This document shows, one piece after another, positions 11,251 through 21,679 of a stretch of DNA of 64,000 nt (positions are counted from its first letter, which is position 1; the number at the start of each line of letters is the position of its first letter). This DNA is from Canna indica (Eukaryota > Streptophyta > Magnoliopsida > Zingiberales > Cannaceae). The notes under the pieces are model-generated. The model had not been told where the DNA came from. It saw nothing but the letters and a program-made list of their open reading frames with translations, and ran no database searches. The DNA is taken from NCBI GenBank assembly GCA_034359265.1, contig CP136891.1:78174501-78238500 (forward strand), written 5' to 3'. A program made the position numbers and the translations under genes.

Positions 11251-12407
11251 TTGATAAGCTTGATCAATCAGTTCAACATAGGATGAAGGACATAGCAAAG
11301 AATCAGTTTCTTCTTCATGAGTTTCTACATTAATGCAACCTTTGTTCTTTTTTGCTCTAGTCCTTCGCAAGCCTTGTAACTTATACTCAACATCTTTCAT
11401 TGTGGGTCTTTCAACCTTATACACATTTCAATTAGTTGAATGATTTCAACAAGCTCTTTTTCACTTCCTTCTTTCATAACACAATCTTCCACAAGATCAA
11501 AAAACTGATTATCTCTCCTTGCTTGAAGAAAATGCATCGCTAGATTTAGACATTTTTCATCTCCGCTTGAGTAAATAGGCCTTTTTCCAGTTATGAGTTC
11601 TAGAAGAATAACTCCAAAACTATAAACATCACTCTTCTCCGTTAGTTGACTAGTTTGATAATACTCAGGATCTAAGTACCCAAATGTACCTTGTATTGCA
11701 GTAACTAGCTAGATGTGTTTGATCAAGATGAATGCATCTTGAAGCTCCAAAGTCTGATACTTTTTGTAGTGAAATTATCATCTAAAAGGATATTCGATGA
11801 TTTAACATCCTTATGAAAAATGGATATGGAAGCAGCTGAATGTAGATAAGAAAGTGCTCCTGCAGCTTCTGTAGCAATCCTTAGACAATCATCCCAAGAC
11901 AATCTAGAGTCACCATTTGAAATGTGAAGATGCTCCGAAGGGGTCCCATTTGAAATAAATTCATAGATTAACAATGGCACTTCAGTTTCCAAACAACATC
12001 CAAAAAGTTTTGCCACGTGACGGTGATTGATTTGAGAAAGAATTGCAACCTCATTTATAAATTGGTCTATCTCCGTCTTCTTAACATTTTTGGATCTTTT
12101 TATCGCAACAATACGTTGATCAGATAAAATTCCTTTGTAAACAGTGTCATGCCCTCCACGATCAAGTATTCGAGTTTCATCAAAATTGTTTGTTGCCTTT
12201 TCTATCTCTGCAAGGGAAAATATTGTGTTCTCTTGGCAATATTTTCGCTTGAAGAGATAAGTTGTTGCAGCAATAAACCATGATTTTGATGGAAATGCTT
12301 TTCTCTTACTTTTTTTTAATTTGTTTTCTTTCGTTTACTTATTAGGATGACTAACATTATACTTAATAATAATAGGCTTATTCCAGTGCTTGCATCGACA
12401 ACGTCAC
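11250..12407 (-). pseudogene. WAK copy 1 transmembrane and kinase exon remnant
   Basis: The exon begins after a GCAG acceptor at 12407 and reads into a hydrophobic segment, then [19 protein letters not shown], the glycine loop [11 protein letters not shown], the ATP-binding Lys in [11 protein letters not shown], and [18 protein letters not shown]. The catalytic loop reads [15 protein letters not shown], with Lys for the usual Arg of HRD. Just after it a frameshift destroys the DFG region (about 11760), and a TAG-containing stretch follows near 11710. Recognisable C-lobe sequence ([18 protein letters not shown]) continues to about 11255, where the LINE begins. It cannot yield an active kinase. 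Confidence 0.85.
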
Positions 12408-12673
12408 CTGCTTAATATCAATCTGAATTAAATTCACATTATCTTATTATGTTCCATGTACGTACTATATCCAAATAGTAATAATAATAATATATACATC
12501 CTGAGATCTATATATAATCCCCAAAATTAAATTTCTATTATTAAGAGTAATGGCCTTCAACTACTAGTTAACTAATTACGATAGAATAGTTAAATTAATT
12601 AAAATTAGACATACAGTATATATATGTCTATTGTTTCGTCTTTAATTATAATGATTAATAAATGAGGACTTAC

Positions 12674-12832
12674 CTAATAGAAGAGTTTTCTTCTTGTCAG
12701 GGATGTTGATGCACACTCCATGTTTAGGATCACCGGATGTTCCAGGTGGACAAGTGCAACTGTAATTTCCGTCCGTATTATTACAAATCCCATTGCAAGT
12801 ATATATCTTAGGCAAAGTGCGCTCATCGATAT
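12674..12832 (-). pseudogene. WAK copy 1 EGF-Ca exon
   Basis: A 159 bp exon with acceptor TTTAG|AT and donor TTAG|GTAAG, the same length and phase (1-1) as the corresponding exon in copy 3. It encodes a calcium-binding EGF module ending CPPGTSGDPKHGVC. The N-terminal DINEC signature reads DIDER, so the first Cys is lost. Confidence 0.85.
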
Positions 12833-13056
12833 CTAAACAACCATTCAGAACGTTAGAAATTAATTCTACATATATATATATATATATTGGCCGATCGAAT
12901 TAGATAAATCATTCAAATCAGCAATGTTGCTAAATAATTAATCACATGACTAATTGATTAACTAACGTTCATCATATATGAAATAGTGTTAAAAGTGTTG
13001 TGTACCTTGACATCCATTAGAAAGGTATGGGTTTCCCTCGTAGCCTTTCTTGCATT

Positions 13057-15521
13057 TTTTTTAATAAAGAAATCTGTAATATATTTCAAAAGTTATGAAA
13101 AATAATTACAGGCAGTGAGGGAGTATAGGAAACAAAAAGACAAAAGAACATTCCAAATAAAAATAGCTAGCAACATAAAACCAAAAGAACTGCATCAGAA
13201 AATGGTTGCCGAGTAGAAAGCAGCAGCAGAGGAAGCCCGAGAGAAGGATGAAGAAGCTGCAGAAATTCCCTGAAACTCCCTTGTGTTTCTCCTAAACCAA
13301 ATCGACCAACTCCAGATTAGCAAGAGCTTGGTTCTTCTTTTTTTATCCATTAAATTCTCGGAATCAGTAATCTTCCAAGGACGATCTGAGAGAGGAAAGA
13401 AGCTTTGGTTTATAACCGAAAGGAACAAGATCCACCCATTCAAACTGAAGGAGCAAGAGCCAAATAAATGCACATGAGACTCCTTATCCAGATTGCAAAG
13501 TATGCACACATCCTCCGTCGTGACTCCCCACCTAATCAAACGATCCCTAGTAAGGAGCCTCTTCCTGATCCATAACCAACCAAAAAAAAAAACTTTGTGA
13601 GGGAGACCATTCTGCCAAAGGAATCTAGCAAAACAGTCGAGCACACCACGAAAATTCAATAGATTATATAAGCTTTTAGTGAAAAAAATCCCATGGCTGG
13701 ACCATGTCCAGATAAGAAGATCATCCCCATCCGAGTTTTAGACCATTTCAAGATCTTTGGCCAAGGCAAGAAGACAATCAATGTTGATCAAGGAGGTGAA
13801 GCGAAGATTCCAACTAACAAAATGACCATTTGAACCAGTAATTCTAGCTTCTGATATAGTGATGTTGGGCTGATCTGAGGAACGGAAGAGAGCAAGATAT
13901 TTAGAAGCAAGATTGATACCATTGCACCAATTATCGGTCCATAATTTGAAAACAGAACCAGAACCAGGTTGCCATCGGATGCATGAGAGAAATAAATCCA
14001 AGTGGCAATGGAGGTCCCTCCAAATCGGAGAAGCCGATCTTAAGAAGCTCCTAGGAGTCCAAGAACAAAAATCTCCGAAAAGTTGCCAAATAATCTCAAC
14101 CCAAGGAACCTTGTGTCTTTGAATAAGCTTCCATAACCAGGCCCAAGTCTAGCAACATTATGAGCATGCAAATCAATGATTCCAAGCCCCCCTTCCTTTT
14201 TTGCACAAGTGAGAGAGCTCCACTCTACTAGGCATTTTCCTCTCAAAGAAATGGCATCAGAGCCAACCCAAAAAAAAGTTTTCCTTCTAAGATCGATCGC
14301 CTTAAGAACCCATTTTGGGGCCTTGAAAATGAAAAGTGCATATCCCAAGGAACTACTCAGAGTGCTATTGATTAAAGTGACCCTCCCCGCACGAGAAAGC
14401 AAGCGGCCTTGCCAAGAGCAAAGTCTAGCATCAACTTTTGCAATCCAGTGAAGCCAATCATATTTGCTTAGCTTACCCACTTTCAACGAAAGTCCAAGGT
14501 ACTTGATGGGAAACTCAGCTGGCTGACAGTTTACCTCTTCCGCAAGCCGTCGGGTGGTGTCAAAATTATCGTTCAAGCATAGAATAGAGGTCTTGTTTCA
14601 ATTGATTTTCAACCCAGCTGCAAGCTCGAAGCACTTAAGAAGAAGAAGTAAGGTCTTCAAGCTGAAATCATCATTTTGACAAAAGAGAATCACATCATCC
14701 GCGAATAGAAAATGAGAAATCCCACCAATAATCTGTTGACTAAGAACACCCCGGATGTTGCCTCTGGAAACCGCCAAATCAAGGAGATGGGAGAGGCAAT
14801 CAATGGCCAAGTTGAACAAGAAAGGGGATAATGGGTTCCCTTGTCTCACCCCGCATTTGTGACGGAAGAAGTCCCCTACCTTCCCATTAATAATTAGAGC
14901 TGATTCGGTAGAAAGTAAATGAGAAATCCATGAACACCACTTAAAGGAGAATCCTCTAGCCATCAACATATCCTGAATGAAGTCCCAACTAATAGTGTCA
15001 AAAGCCTTCTCAAAATCAACCTTCAAGAGAATTTCATCCTCATTTAGTTTCTTGCAGGCCCACACAGTTTCATGAACACCCATGAAGCAATTAAGCGTGC
15101 TCCTACCTGCCATGAACGCACACTAAGAGTCGCTTATAAGATCACTCATGCAAGGCTTAAGGCGATTCGCCAAAATCTTAGAGAAGATCTTGACAATGCT
15201 ATTCTCAAGGCTGATAGGACGAAAGTCTGAGACTCGCGAAGCCCCATCACCCTTCGGGATCAAAATAATGTGGCCACGGTTGAACATTTTCAAAGTTTCC
15301 GGTTGAAGGTAGATCTCATTAAGAATGAGCCATAAATCCACTTTGATGTAATCCCAATAATAACGGAAGAATTCAGGTGTAAGTCCATAAGGGCCTGGAG
15401 ACTTGAAGGATCCCATTTGAAAAATAGCAGCCCAGACTTCATCAATGGAGAAAGGAGAGTCATCAAGCCGGCCTTCGGATAGAGAAGGCAAATGCATATC
15501 GCTCCAATTAACTTTTAGGAG
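13057..15521 (-). mobile_element. LINE inserted in an EGF exon of WAK copy 1 with 15 bp target duplication
   Basis: A 2465 bp minus-strand LINE flanked by perfect direct repeats AGCCTTTCTTGCATT (13042-13056 and 15522-15536), which in the intact gene occur once inside the EGF exon. The T run at 13057 is its poly-A tail. ORF2 pieces in order are SPGPYGLTPEFFRYYW, IPKGDGASRVSDFRPISL, KVDFEKAFDTISWDF, GVRQGNPLSPFLFN, the catalytic FADDVILFC, then YLGLSLKVGKL, WQGRLLSRAGRVTLIN, and a zinc-binding domain CILCNLDKESHVHLF. One in-frame TAG lies at about 15121-15123 and frameshifts follow the reverse transcriptase. The 5' end is truncated, with no endonuclease. Confidence 0.93.
14598..15497 (-). pseudogene. 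LINE reverse transcriptase domain (broken)
   Basis: Two open stretches in the same frame, 15497-15123 and 15113-14598, separated by a single TAG after LISDS, together cover the RNA-directed DNA polymerase of the LINE at 13057-15521. Motifs visible are the LIPKGDG block, RPISLENSIVKIFSKILANRL, a catalytic Asp in KVDFEKAFD, RQGNPLSPFLF, and the FADD active-site pair. The domain is otherwise well preserved, so this copy inserted fairly recently relative to the other LINE fragments here. Confidence 0.88.
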
Positions 15522-15774
15522 AGCCTTTCTTGCATTGGCAACGATATCCCAAATAACTAGCGCTACTCATCGTATATCATGTTAGATTGCATATATAATT
15601 GGGCATGTCTTTTACAAAAGGTAAAAGCTATATATATTGCTTATTTATTTGTTTTCCACTTTTTATATTTTTGAATAATCAATTTCCCAGCACTTATATA
15701 TCATTTATATTATCATTTTAATCAAGTTAACGACGTGTATTCCAACACATAAAAGAGAGAGAAGGAACATCACC

Positions 15775-16758
15775 TTGGCAACCATCGGGTTGGTAGGGAT
15801 TACCGTGATAACCTTTAATACATTGGCAAACGTATCCAATAGTATCATCCAAGGATGCCCAATTAGTGCCTGAAAGAGCATCGTAGTCTTTCATGTACCA
15901 TGCTAGGGAAGCTGTCAAGAGACTACCAATATGGATATTTGTTCACTATTTTGGCTCATACAAGCATAAGTCTTGTTATTCTTCTTGGCTTCTTTACATG
16001 TAGGATAGTTTTTCATGTACCATGCTAGGGAAGCTGTCAATCCTGTTTTGTCCCCCCTCCTTATTGCTTGTTGTAACTCTTCAATGGTTCCATTGTACGT
16101 AAAGATATCATACATATATAACTACCTTAATGCTGGAGGTGTTAATCAAATGAAGGTCAGGCCAGTTGAGTCTAGTTAACCGAATTTCCAACGAAGTCAA
16201 ATTCTTTTTCTTCCAATCGTATGTATAAAGTGAACAATGTCCATTTTCACTTGAAATATTTTTGGTAGAGCAAACATCCATAGCGATATTGGTAAGAGAA
16301 TCCACAACGATAGCAGTAGCACTACAACCGGTGACATATTAACTATTAGAGGTAACTGAATTGGTACCATCCATTAAAATATTTTTTAAGTCTAAAGAGA
16401 AAGGCCAATCCTTGATATCAATGTAGGAGGTGCTTTGGTTCTCTTGGTCCACTTCCATGGTTACAATTGGTAGTTCAATGAGCACGACTCCTCGTTCCAT
16501 TTCAATTTTCTTCACCTCAATGTCGCTATCGCTCAAGAATAGCCTTGCATGAGTAGTATTAGTGGTATAGTTATTTGTGCAAGTAAGGTTAAAGCCAGCC
16601 GAACGAAAACAGTCATTGCCAATGCCGAAAGGATACTCAATCCTAATGTTACTGCAATTTCTTGAGCAGTTGGAAGGGGGGACGGAAACTATGTTTGTTG
16701 CCAAACCCACTAATCTCCATATAAGCATTGACCTGAGTAAGATCTCTAGCAACCCCAT
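15775..16758 (-). pseudogene. WAK copy 1 ectodomain exon (signal peptide, GUB_WAK, EGF)
   Basis: The start MGLLEILLRSMLIWRLVGLA at 16758 gives a hydrophobic signal peptide. It is followed by NCSRNCSNIRIEYPFGIG, matching the galacturonan-binding WAK domain except that the usual CG reads CS. The exon then breaks into separate frames around 16330 and 16110. The Cys-rich stretch CKEAKKNNKTYACMSQNS is readable near 15960. After it a short segment (LTASLAWYMK) is repeated about 100 bp later, evidently a small internal duplication. The exon ends with CQCIKGYHGNPYQPDGCQG at a GTGATG donor (about 15774). Confidence 0.8.
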
Positions 16759-16962
16759 GATCCCCCACTTCTCTTGGTGTCCTGAAAATACTATATAATT
16801 AAGCAATCATAAACCTATGGAAAGCAGTATATGCAGACAATTATAGATATACCATTTATATAACTATATGAAATTATATATTTGGCCTAAATATAATCCG
16901 ATTGACTCTCATCTTAGTTTTAGTGAAGTTAACTTGAGCATGTCGAATTCAGGTCATAACAG

Positions 16963-16966
<4 letters not shown>

Positions 16967-17018
<52 letters not shown>
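16967..17018. repeat. (AT)n microsatellite, about 52 bp
   Basis: A near-perfect AT dinucleotide tract. Shorter AT tracts lie at 18397-18457, 35957-35988 and 47939-47961; the 35.9 kb tract occupies the equivalent position upstream of WAK copy 4. Confidence 0.9.
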
Positions 17019-17021
<3 letters not shown>

Positions 17022-17893
17022 CAAATTTTAGAATGATAAATATGCCTTGACTACATATATAGAGAACTTTTCAAACATGCCTATTTTCAAACATGACTAC
17101 ATATAGTAAAACTAATTTTATTTTCTTGCTTATGCAATTTTGATTACATTGTATTCAAGACTTGTCACATTTCTCTTCGCTAGAGGATTTTTAGTTATAC
17201 ATAAAAAATTGTTTAATGAAGTTTATATTTAAGAAAAAAACCATATACATGCCTATGTGTTTCGAGTTAGAAAAAAAGAAAAAAAAATCAAGCCCAAGAT
17301 TGATCAACCAAATAAATTCAATCATAATTCGAGCATTTCAAGCTTTTTTGAATAAACTAATACAAACTTATTCTAAATAAATGAATAAATTGAAGAGAAA
17401 ATTTAACTAAATTCAAACATCAATTTTAATTAGCTGATTTAATAGAGAGGAATCTCAACTCGTACAAAAGTTCATGTAGATGGCCTGGTGAGGGCTCGAG
17501 TCATATTGATAATCATTTAAAAAAATCTCAATTCGAAGTAATTGGGTTGAGATGAGTTATTTATTATTATTTATTTGTTTAATTATATCTATATATTTAA
17601 AGCAAAATCATTATCAATTGATTTTTTTAGATTAAAAAAATAAAACACGTAAAACATAAATTTCCAATCCAAGATATATAAAAAATAATTTGGGAACCAA
17701 TTCAACTCCAAAGCATAAATTTTCAAATCAAATCAGTAAAGCTAGATAGATAAATTTTGTTCAGATATCCTTGCATGCATGCCTAGCTCCCATGGCAAAT
17801 TCTCTTCCGATCCCTAATTGTTAATTAACTGATTAAGTATATAGGTCAAAGGAAAATAGTAACTCTGATCCTCATCTCGTCAATAAACTTGTC

Positions 17894-17955
17894 TGTAAAA
17901 AGGAAAGAGAAAATAAGAGTAAAGCAGATACTTAATTTATAGAAAGGTAATTAAG
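17894..17955. repeat. Copy of a duplicated flank, pairs with 20032-20092
   Basis: About 60 bp starting AAAGGAAAGAGAAAATAAGAG recurs in direct orientation at 20032-20092. The sequence before the Harbinger-like element (TATAGACCATTTTTTTGG, near 18725) also recurs near 20194. A small segmental duplication therefore flanks the two insertions at 17968 and 18749. Confidence 0.75.
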
Positions 17956-17967
17956 CCTATGACAACT

Positions 17968-18422
17968 TAGGGGTGAACAACGGTTCAGTTCAATTAATAA
18001 CCAAACTGAATCATCGGTTAATCGAATCGAACCAAAAAAAATCTTTTAATCGTTTATCAAACCAAAAAAATTCGGTTAATTTAGTTCGGTTAACTGAATT
18101 TTCGGTTCGGTTCAGTTAATTTACCAAATTAACCGAAAAAACTAAAAGATAAAATAACCAAAAAGATTTTTTTTAAAAATTACATCTTCAAAGACTCAAA
18201 CCCATGCAACCCAATTCAATTTTTATTCATCTAACCAACTTAGCAAAGTCCATTATGTATTTATTTTTAACTAACATGTATTATATAGACAAATAAATAA
18301 TATCAACTACTAGGATTTTAACTTGGGCAGTTGGGAGGATAAAAATTACTCTTAACCACCAAAGCAAACAACATTACATAATAATATTTTTATTTTATAT
18401 ATATATATATATATATATATGA

Positions 18423-18459
<37 letters not shown>

Positions 18460-18629
18460 TATTTCGATAAATTAACCGAACCGTCGGTTAATTTATTGAA
18501 CCGAAACGAAAACCGAAATATTAAATTTTCTTTAACCGAAAATCGAACCGAATTTAATTTGATAAATTCGATTCGGTTAAATCGATTTCAGTTCAGTTTC
18601 GGCGAATCGGAGAATCCTGCTCACCCCTA
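17968..18629. mobile_element. Non-autonomous hAT-like element, 662 bp, TSD TGACAAC(T/C)
   Basis: Ends are TAGGGGTGAACA on the left and TGCTCACCCCTA on the right, a typical hAT terminal inverted repeat. It is bracketed by TGACAACT (17960-17967) and TGACAACC (18630-18637), an eight-base duplication with one mismatch. The interior has no transposase. It is packed near both ends with GGTTCGGTTAA / TTAACCGAACC motifs in both orientations, plausible transposase-binding subterminal repeats, with AT microsatellites in between. Confidence 0.85.
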
Positions 18630-18748
18630 TGACAACCTCCACTAACCCTATATAAGAGCAAGGCAGAATCACTTGCCCGTAGCCTTCACTCCCGCCAATT
18701 ATGCATCGACCAGTTAAATCTTTATATAGACCATTTTTTTGGAATTTA

Positions 18749-20005
18749 GGGGGTGTTTGGTTGCCCGTAAGCATAAATGCTGTAAAATTTATTTGCATGC
18801 AAAAATAAATGCCCGCAAGTAGAGTTGCAACTTTTATTTGCATGCATTTGGTTGGCCCTAAATGAAAGTTGCAATTACACTTTTCAACTTGCATCTTACG
18901 AATTTTTTTGGGCCGGGTTGGGCACGATTTTTTGTTGGGTCGGGCCGAACCGGGCCGGGACGGGCCGTGCATAATTTTTTTCGGGCCGAGTCAGACACGA
19001 ATTTTTTCGGGCCGAGTCAGTCACCAATTTTTTCGGGCCGGGCCAGACATCAATTTTTTGGGCCGGGCTGTGCCGGGCACAAATTTTTTCAGGCTGGGCT
19101 AGGCACGAATTTTTTCAGGTCGGGGCAGGCACGAATTTTTTCGAGCCGAGTCGAGCACGAATTTTTTCAGGTCGAGCAAGAACTTTTTTGGGCCGAGCCG
19201 GGTCGGGCATGAATTTTTTCAGGTCGGTCGGGCACAAATTTTTTCGGGTCGAGTCGGGCCCGAATTTGTTCGTGTAAGGCCGAGCCGTGCACGAATTTTT
19301 TTGGGTCAGGGCGAGCACGAACTTTTTCGGGCCGGGTTGAGCACGTTTTTTTTCGGCTTTGTGCATGAATTTTTTCGGGCCTAGCCAGATCGAGCACGAA
19401 AATTTTTGGGTCGGGCCAAGCCAGGCCAACCCGTGAACAAATTTTATCGGGTCGAACATGAATTTTTTTGAGGCCGGGCCGGACATGAATTTTTCCGGAT
19501 TCGACCGGACATGAATTTTTTTGGGTCGGGTCGGGGTCGGTTTTTTTTGGGTCGGTCCGAGCGGGGTCGGAACAGGTCCGACACGAATTTTTTTCGGACT
19601 GGGCCAATTTGGGCCTGTTTGTACACGAATTTTTTTGGGTCGGGCTGGATACGAATTTTTTCGGGCCGAGTCAGGCCAGGCCATGCACGAATTTTTTCGG
19701 GTCGGCCCAGCCGCCCAGGCACGAATTTTTTCGGGCTGAGTCAGGCCATGCCATGCACGATTTTTTTCGGGCCAGGTCGGGCACGATTTTTTTTGGTCGG
19801 GCCGAGCCAGTACGGGCCGGGCATGAATTTTTTTTTGGGCAGGGCCGATCCGAGCCATTCCGTGCACAAATTATTATGGGCTGGGCAGGACATAAATTTT
19901 TTGGGGCCAGGTGGGCACGACTATTTTCGGGCCTGGCTAGGCACGAATTTTTTGGTGCGGGCCAAGCATGATTTTTTTCGGGCCGGGTCGGGCACGAATT
20001 TATTG
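18749..20005. mobile_element. Truncated PIF/Harbinger-like element filled by a minisatellite
   Basis: The left end GGGGGTGTTTGGTTGCCCG follows TTA, a PIF/Harbinger-type target. About 150 bp of subterminal sequence rich in TTTGCATGCAAA follows, then a degenerate tandem array to about 20000. This end and its junction with the array (CATCTTACGAA then the repeat) match the right end of the complete element at 23667-25539 in inverted orientation. The opposite terminus is missing; the array stops abruptly beside duplicated flank sequence. No transposase is present. Confidence 0.75.
18905..20000. repeat. Degenerate GC/T-block minisatellite array, about 1.1 kb
   Basis: Units of about 26-30 bp alternate a GGGCCGGGTCGGGCACGAA part with a TTTTTTC block. 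Unit length and sequence vary, with occasional longer units carrying extra GGCC blocks. The array leaves several frames open on both strands without encoding a real protein. The same array occurs, reverse-complemented, at 24066-25355. Confidence 0.9.
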
Positions 20006-21139
20006 GAGAGATCACCTATAAATTTATAGAAAGGAAAGAGAAAATAAGAGAAAGGCAGATGCTTAATTTATAGAAAAGTAATTAAAAGCCAACGAACAAC
20101 CTTGAGAGATCACCTACCTCAATTGCTTCACCTTGACTCCCTCGACCAAGCTAAAATTAAATGCCTCAGTTTATAATGCTAGTTGATTCTTCATATAGAC
20201 CAATTTTTTTGGAATTTGATTACCACAGTCCACAGTTGACTTGAAGTATACGAGGAACAGAGAATAGATTTTCTTTTTTTGCATAAAAATAAAATTAGAT
20301 TATTTATGGATAACTAAAAAGTCAATGAAGGGGCTAATCTAGAAAACCTGTGTTCTGCTTAGGTTTTTTCTCATTTTCTACTTTATTTTCTTTTTTCCCT
20401 TCCTTCTTTTATTGTAAAATTCAAATTTTTTGATTAATACAAATATTCTTTATTCCAAAAAAAAAGTCTATGAAAATCTGAATGCAATAAATGATGGAGG
20501 ACCATATTTTTTTCTGGTCTCTTTCATCTTAAGAGTGTGGTTTGCAATCCAATCAGCTACAATATGAATGGAGGATAGACATTATTGTGGAAGATTATTT
20601 ATACCACAAAATAATTATCTTTTGCTTTACAAATAATTTTATACTATAAAAATGCTCCAACTTATTAAAAAAAGAAATATTGAAATTAGAAAATGAAAAT
20701 TTACCTAAAATTATAAAATTTTATATGTTTATGAATTTTGAAGTCATTCCAGTGTAATAGGGAATTGTTGCTTTTTTTATTGTAAGCAGCATAAACTATC
20801 TCATGTAATGAATTAATTAGAAAAGGGGCTACTTAGCAATTAGAAAGAAAAAAATAAGGACTCTTGCACATAAATGGCTAGTAAGAATTTGAACTTGTCA
20901 GAGATGTTAAATCAAAATTATGTTTGATAGAGTTATTTTTTTGACTTGTTATATGTATACTTATCCATGATTCTTTGTTTTCCACAGAGCGAGGGGGAAA
21001 TAGTAATTAGCTGACAAAATTAGTGGTAACAACCGAATATGACTTTTGATGTTATGGTCTAATTTTTTAAATTTAAAATTAAACTATTTTCCCATTTTTT
21101 AAAAATGTTATTGATTGATTTTTACCGTGATAATTTATT
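20006..21139. other. AT-rich intergenic sequence
   Basis: Contains the second copy of a duplicated flank (20032-20230), then about 900 bp of AT-rich sequence with no open frame of note, no RNA gene and no terminal repeats that I can see. Confidence 0.5.
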
Positions 21140-21670
21140 GGCTTAATTATATATTTGATCTTCCAAAATATCATGTATATTTTTCGTTTGGTCCCTTTTT
21201 TTTATATGGTTTTCATTTAGTCCCTTAAAAAATATTTTTATTTCCAATTGGTCCTTTCGTTAACTTTTATTATTAAGTACCACATGACAATGCTGACATT
21301 GATTAAAGAATGATCAAACGGAAAAAATTAAATATTTTAAAAGACTAGATGAAAAAAATATATATATTAATAACTAAAAATATAATTATATATTGTTATG
21401 ATTTAGGTTATTAAAATGTATATTATTATGTTTTAGGCTATTAATTTTTTTTTTCTTTCTCTAGTCCCTTAAAATATATTATTTATTCATTTTGGTCCCT
21501 CTTTAATTCATCTCAGCCTTGTCATGTTGGCACTTAACAGTAAAATTTAACAGATGGACCAAACGGAAACGAAAATAGTTTTCGAGGAACATAAATAAAA
21601 ACTTTTTAAAAATAATGGACCAAACGAAAAAAAAATGATAGGTTGGATGACCAAAAATATAATTGAGCTT
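21140..21670. mobile_element. MITE-like element, 531 bp, probable 8 bp TSD
   Basis: The left end GGCTTAATTATATATTTGATC and the right end (inverse: AAGCTCAATTATATTTTTGG) are imperfect inverted repeats. AATTTATT (21132-21139) and AATTTATC (21671-21678) flank it. Internally there are inverted TGGTCC-rich blocks such as CGTTTGGTCC. No coding capacity. The superfamily is uncertain (hAT or Mutator type). Confidence 0.5.
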
Positions 21671-21679
21671 AATTTATCT

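Larger units (their letters stand above)
9651..16758 (-). pseudogene. WAK-like receptor kinase, copy 1, interrupted by two LINEs
   Basis: A wall-associated-kinase-like gene read right to left; intact homologues are plasma-membrane Ser/Thr kinases with a pectin-binding type ectodomain. From the start at 16758: signal peptide, galacturonan-binding domain with NIRIEYPFGIG, Cys-rich stretch, an EGF repeat (CQCIKGYHGNPY) ending at a CAAG|GT donor, a second EGF exon split by a 2465 bp LINE, an EGF-Ca exon at 12674-12832, then transmembrane plus kinase from 12407. The last exon is split by another LINE (9703-11250); the final codons and stop are at 9651-9700. Further lesions include frameshifts after NILLDDNFT and DINEC changed to DIDER. 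The catalytic HRD reads HKD. It is a clear pseudogene whose exon order matches copy 3. Confidence 0.9.
16759..17967. other. Upstream flank of WAK copy 1, AT-rich
   Basis: The first 160 bp upstream of the start are homologous to the same position at 35770-35960 (copy 4) and 49335-49420 (copy 3), so they are probably shared promoter sequence. It then becomes AT-rich non-coding sequence containing a long AT microsatellite. No gene is seen. Confidence 0.6.

Noticed and set aside
19115..19867. 250-codon open frame on the minus strand in the minisatellite, plus several overlapping ones
   Set aside because: The repeat unit lacks stop codons in several frames, so long frames on both strands are expected. 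The products are Lys/Pro/Arg repeats without any domain.
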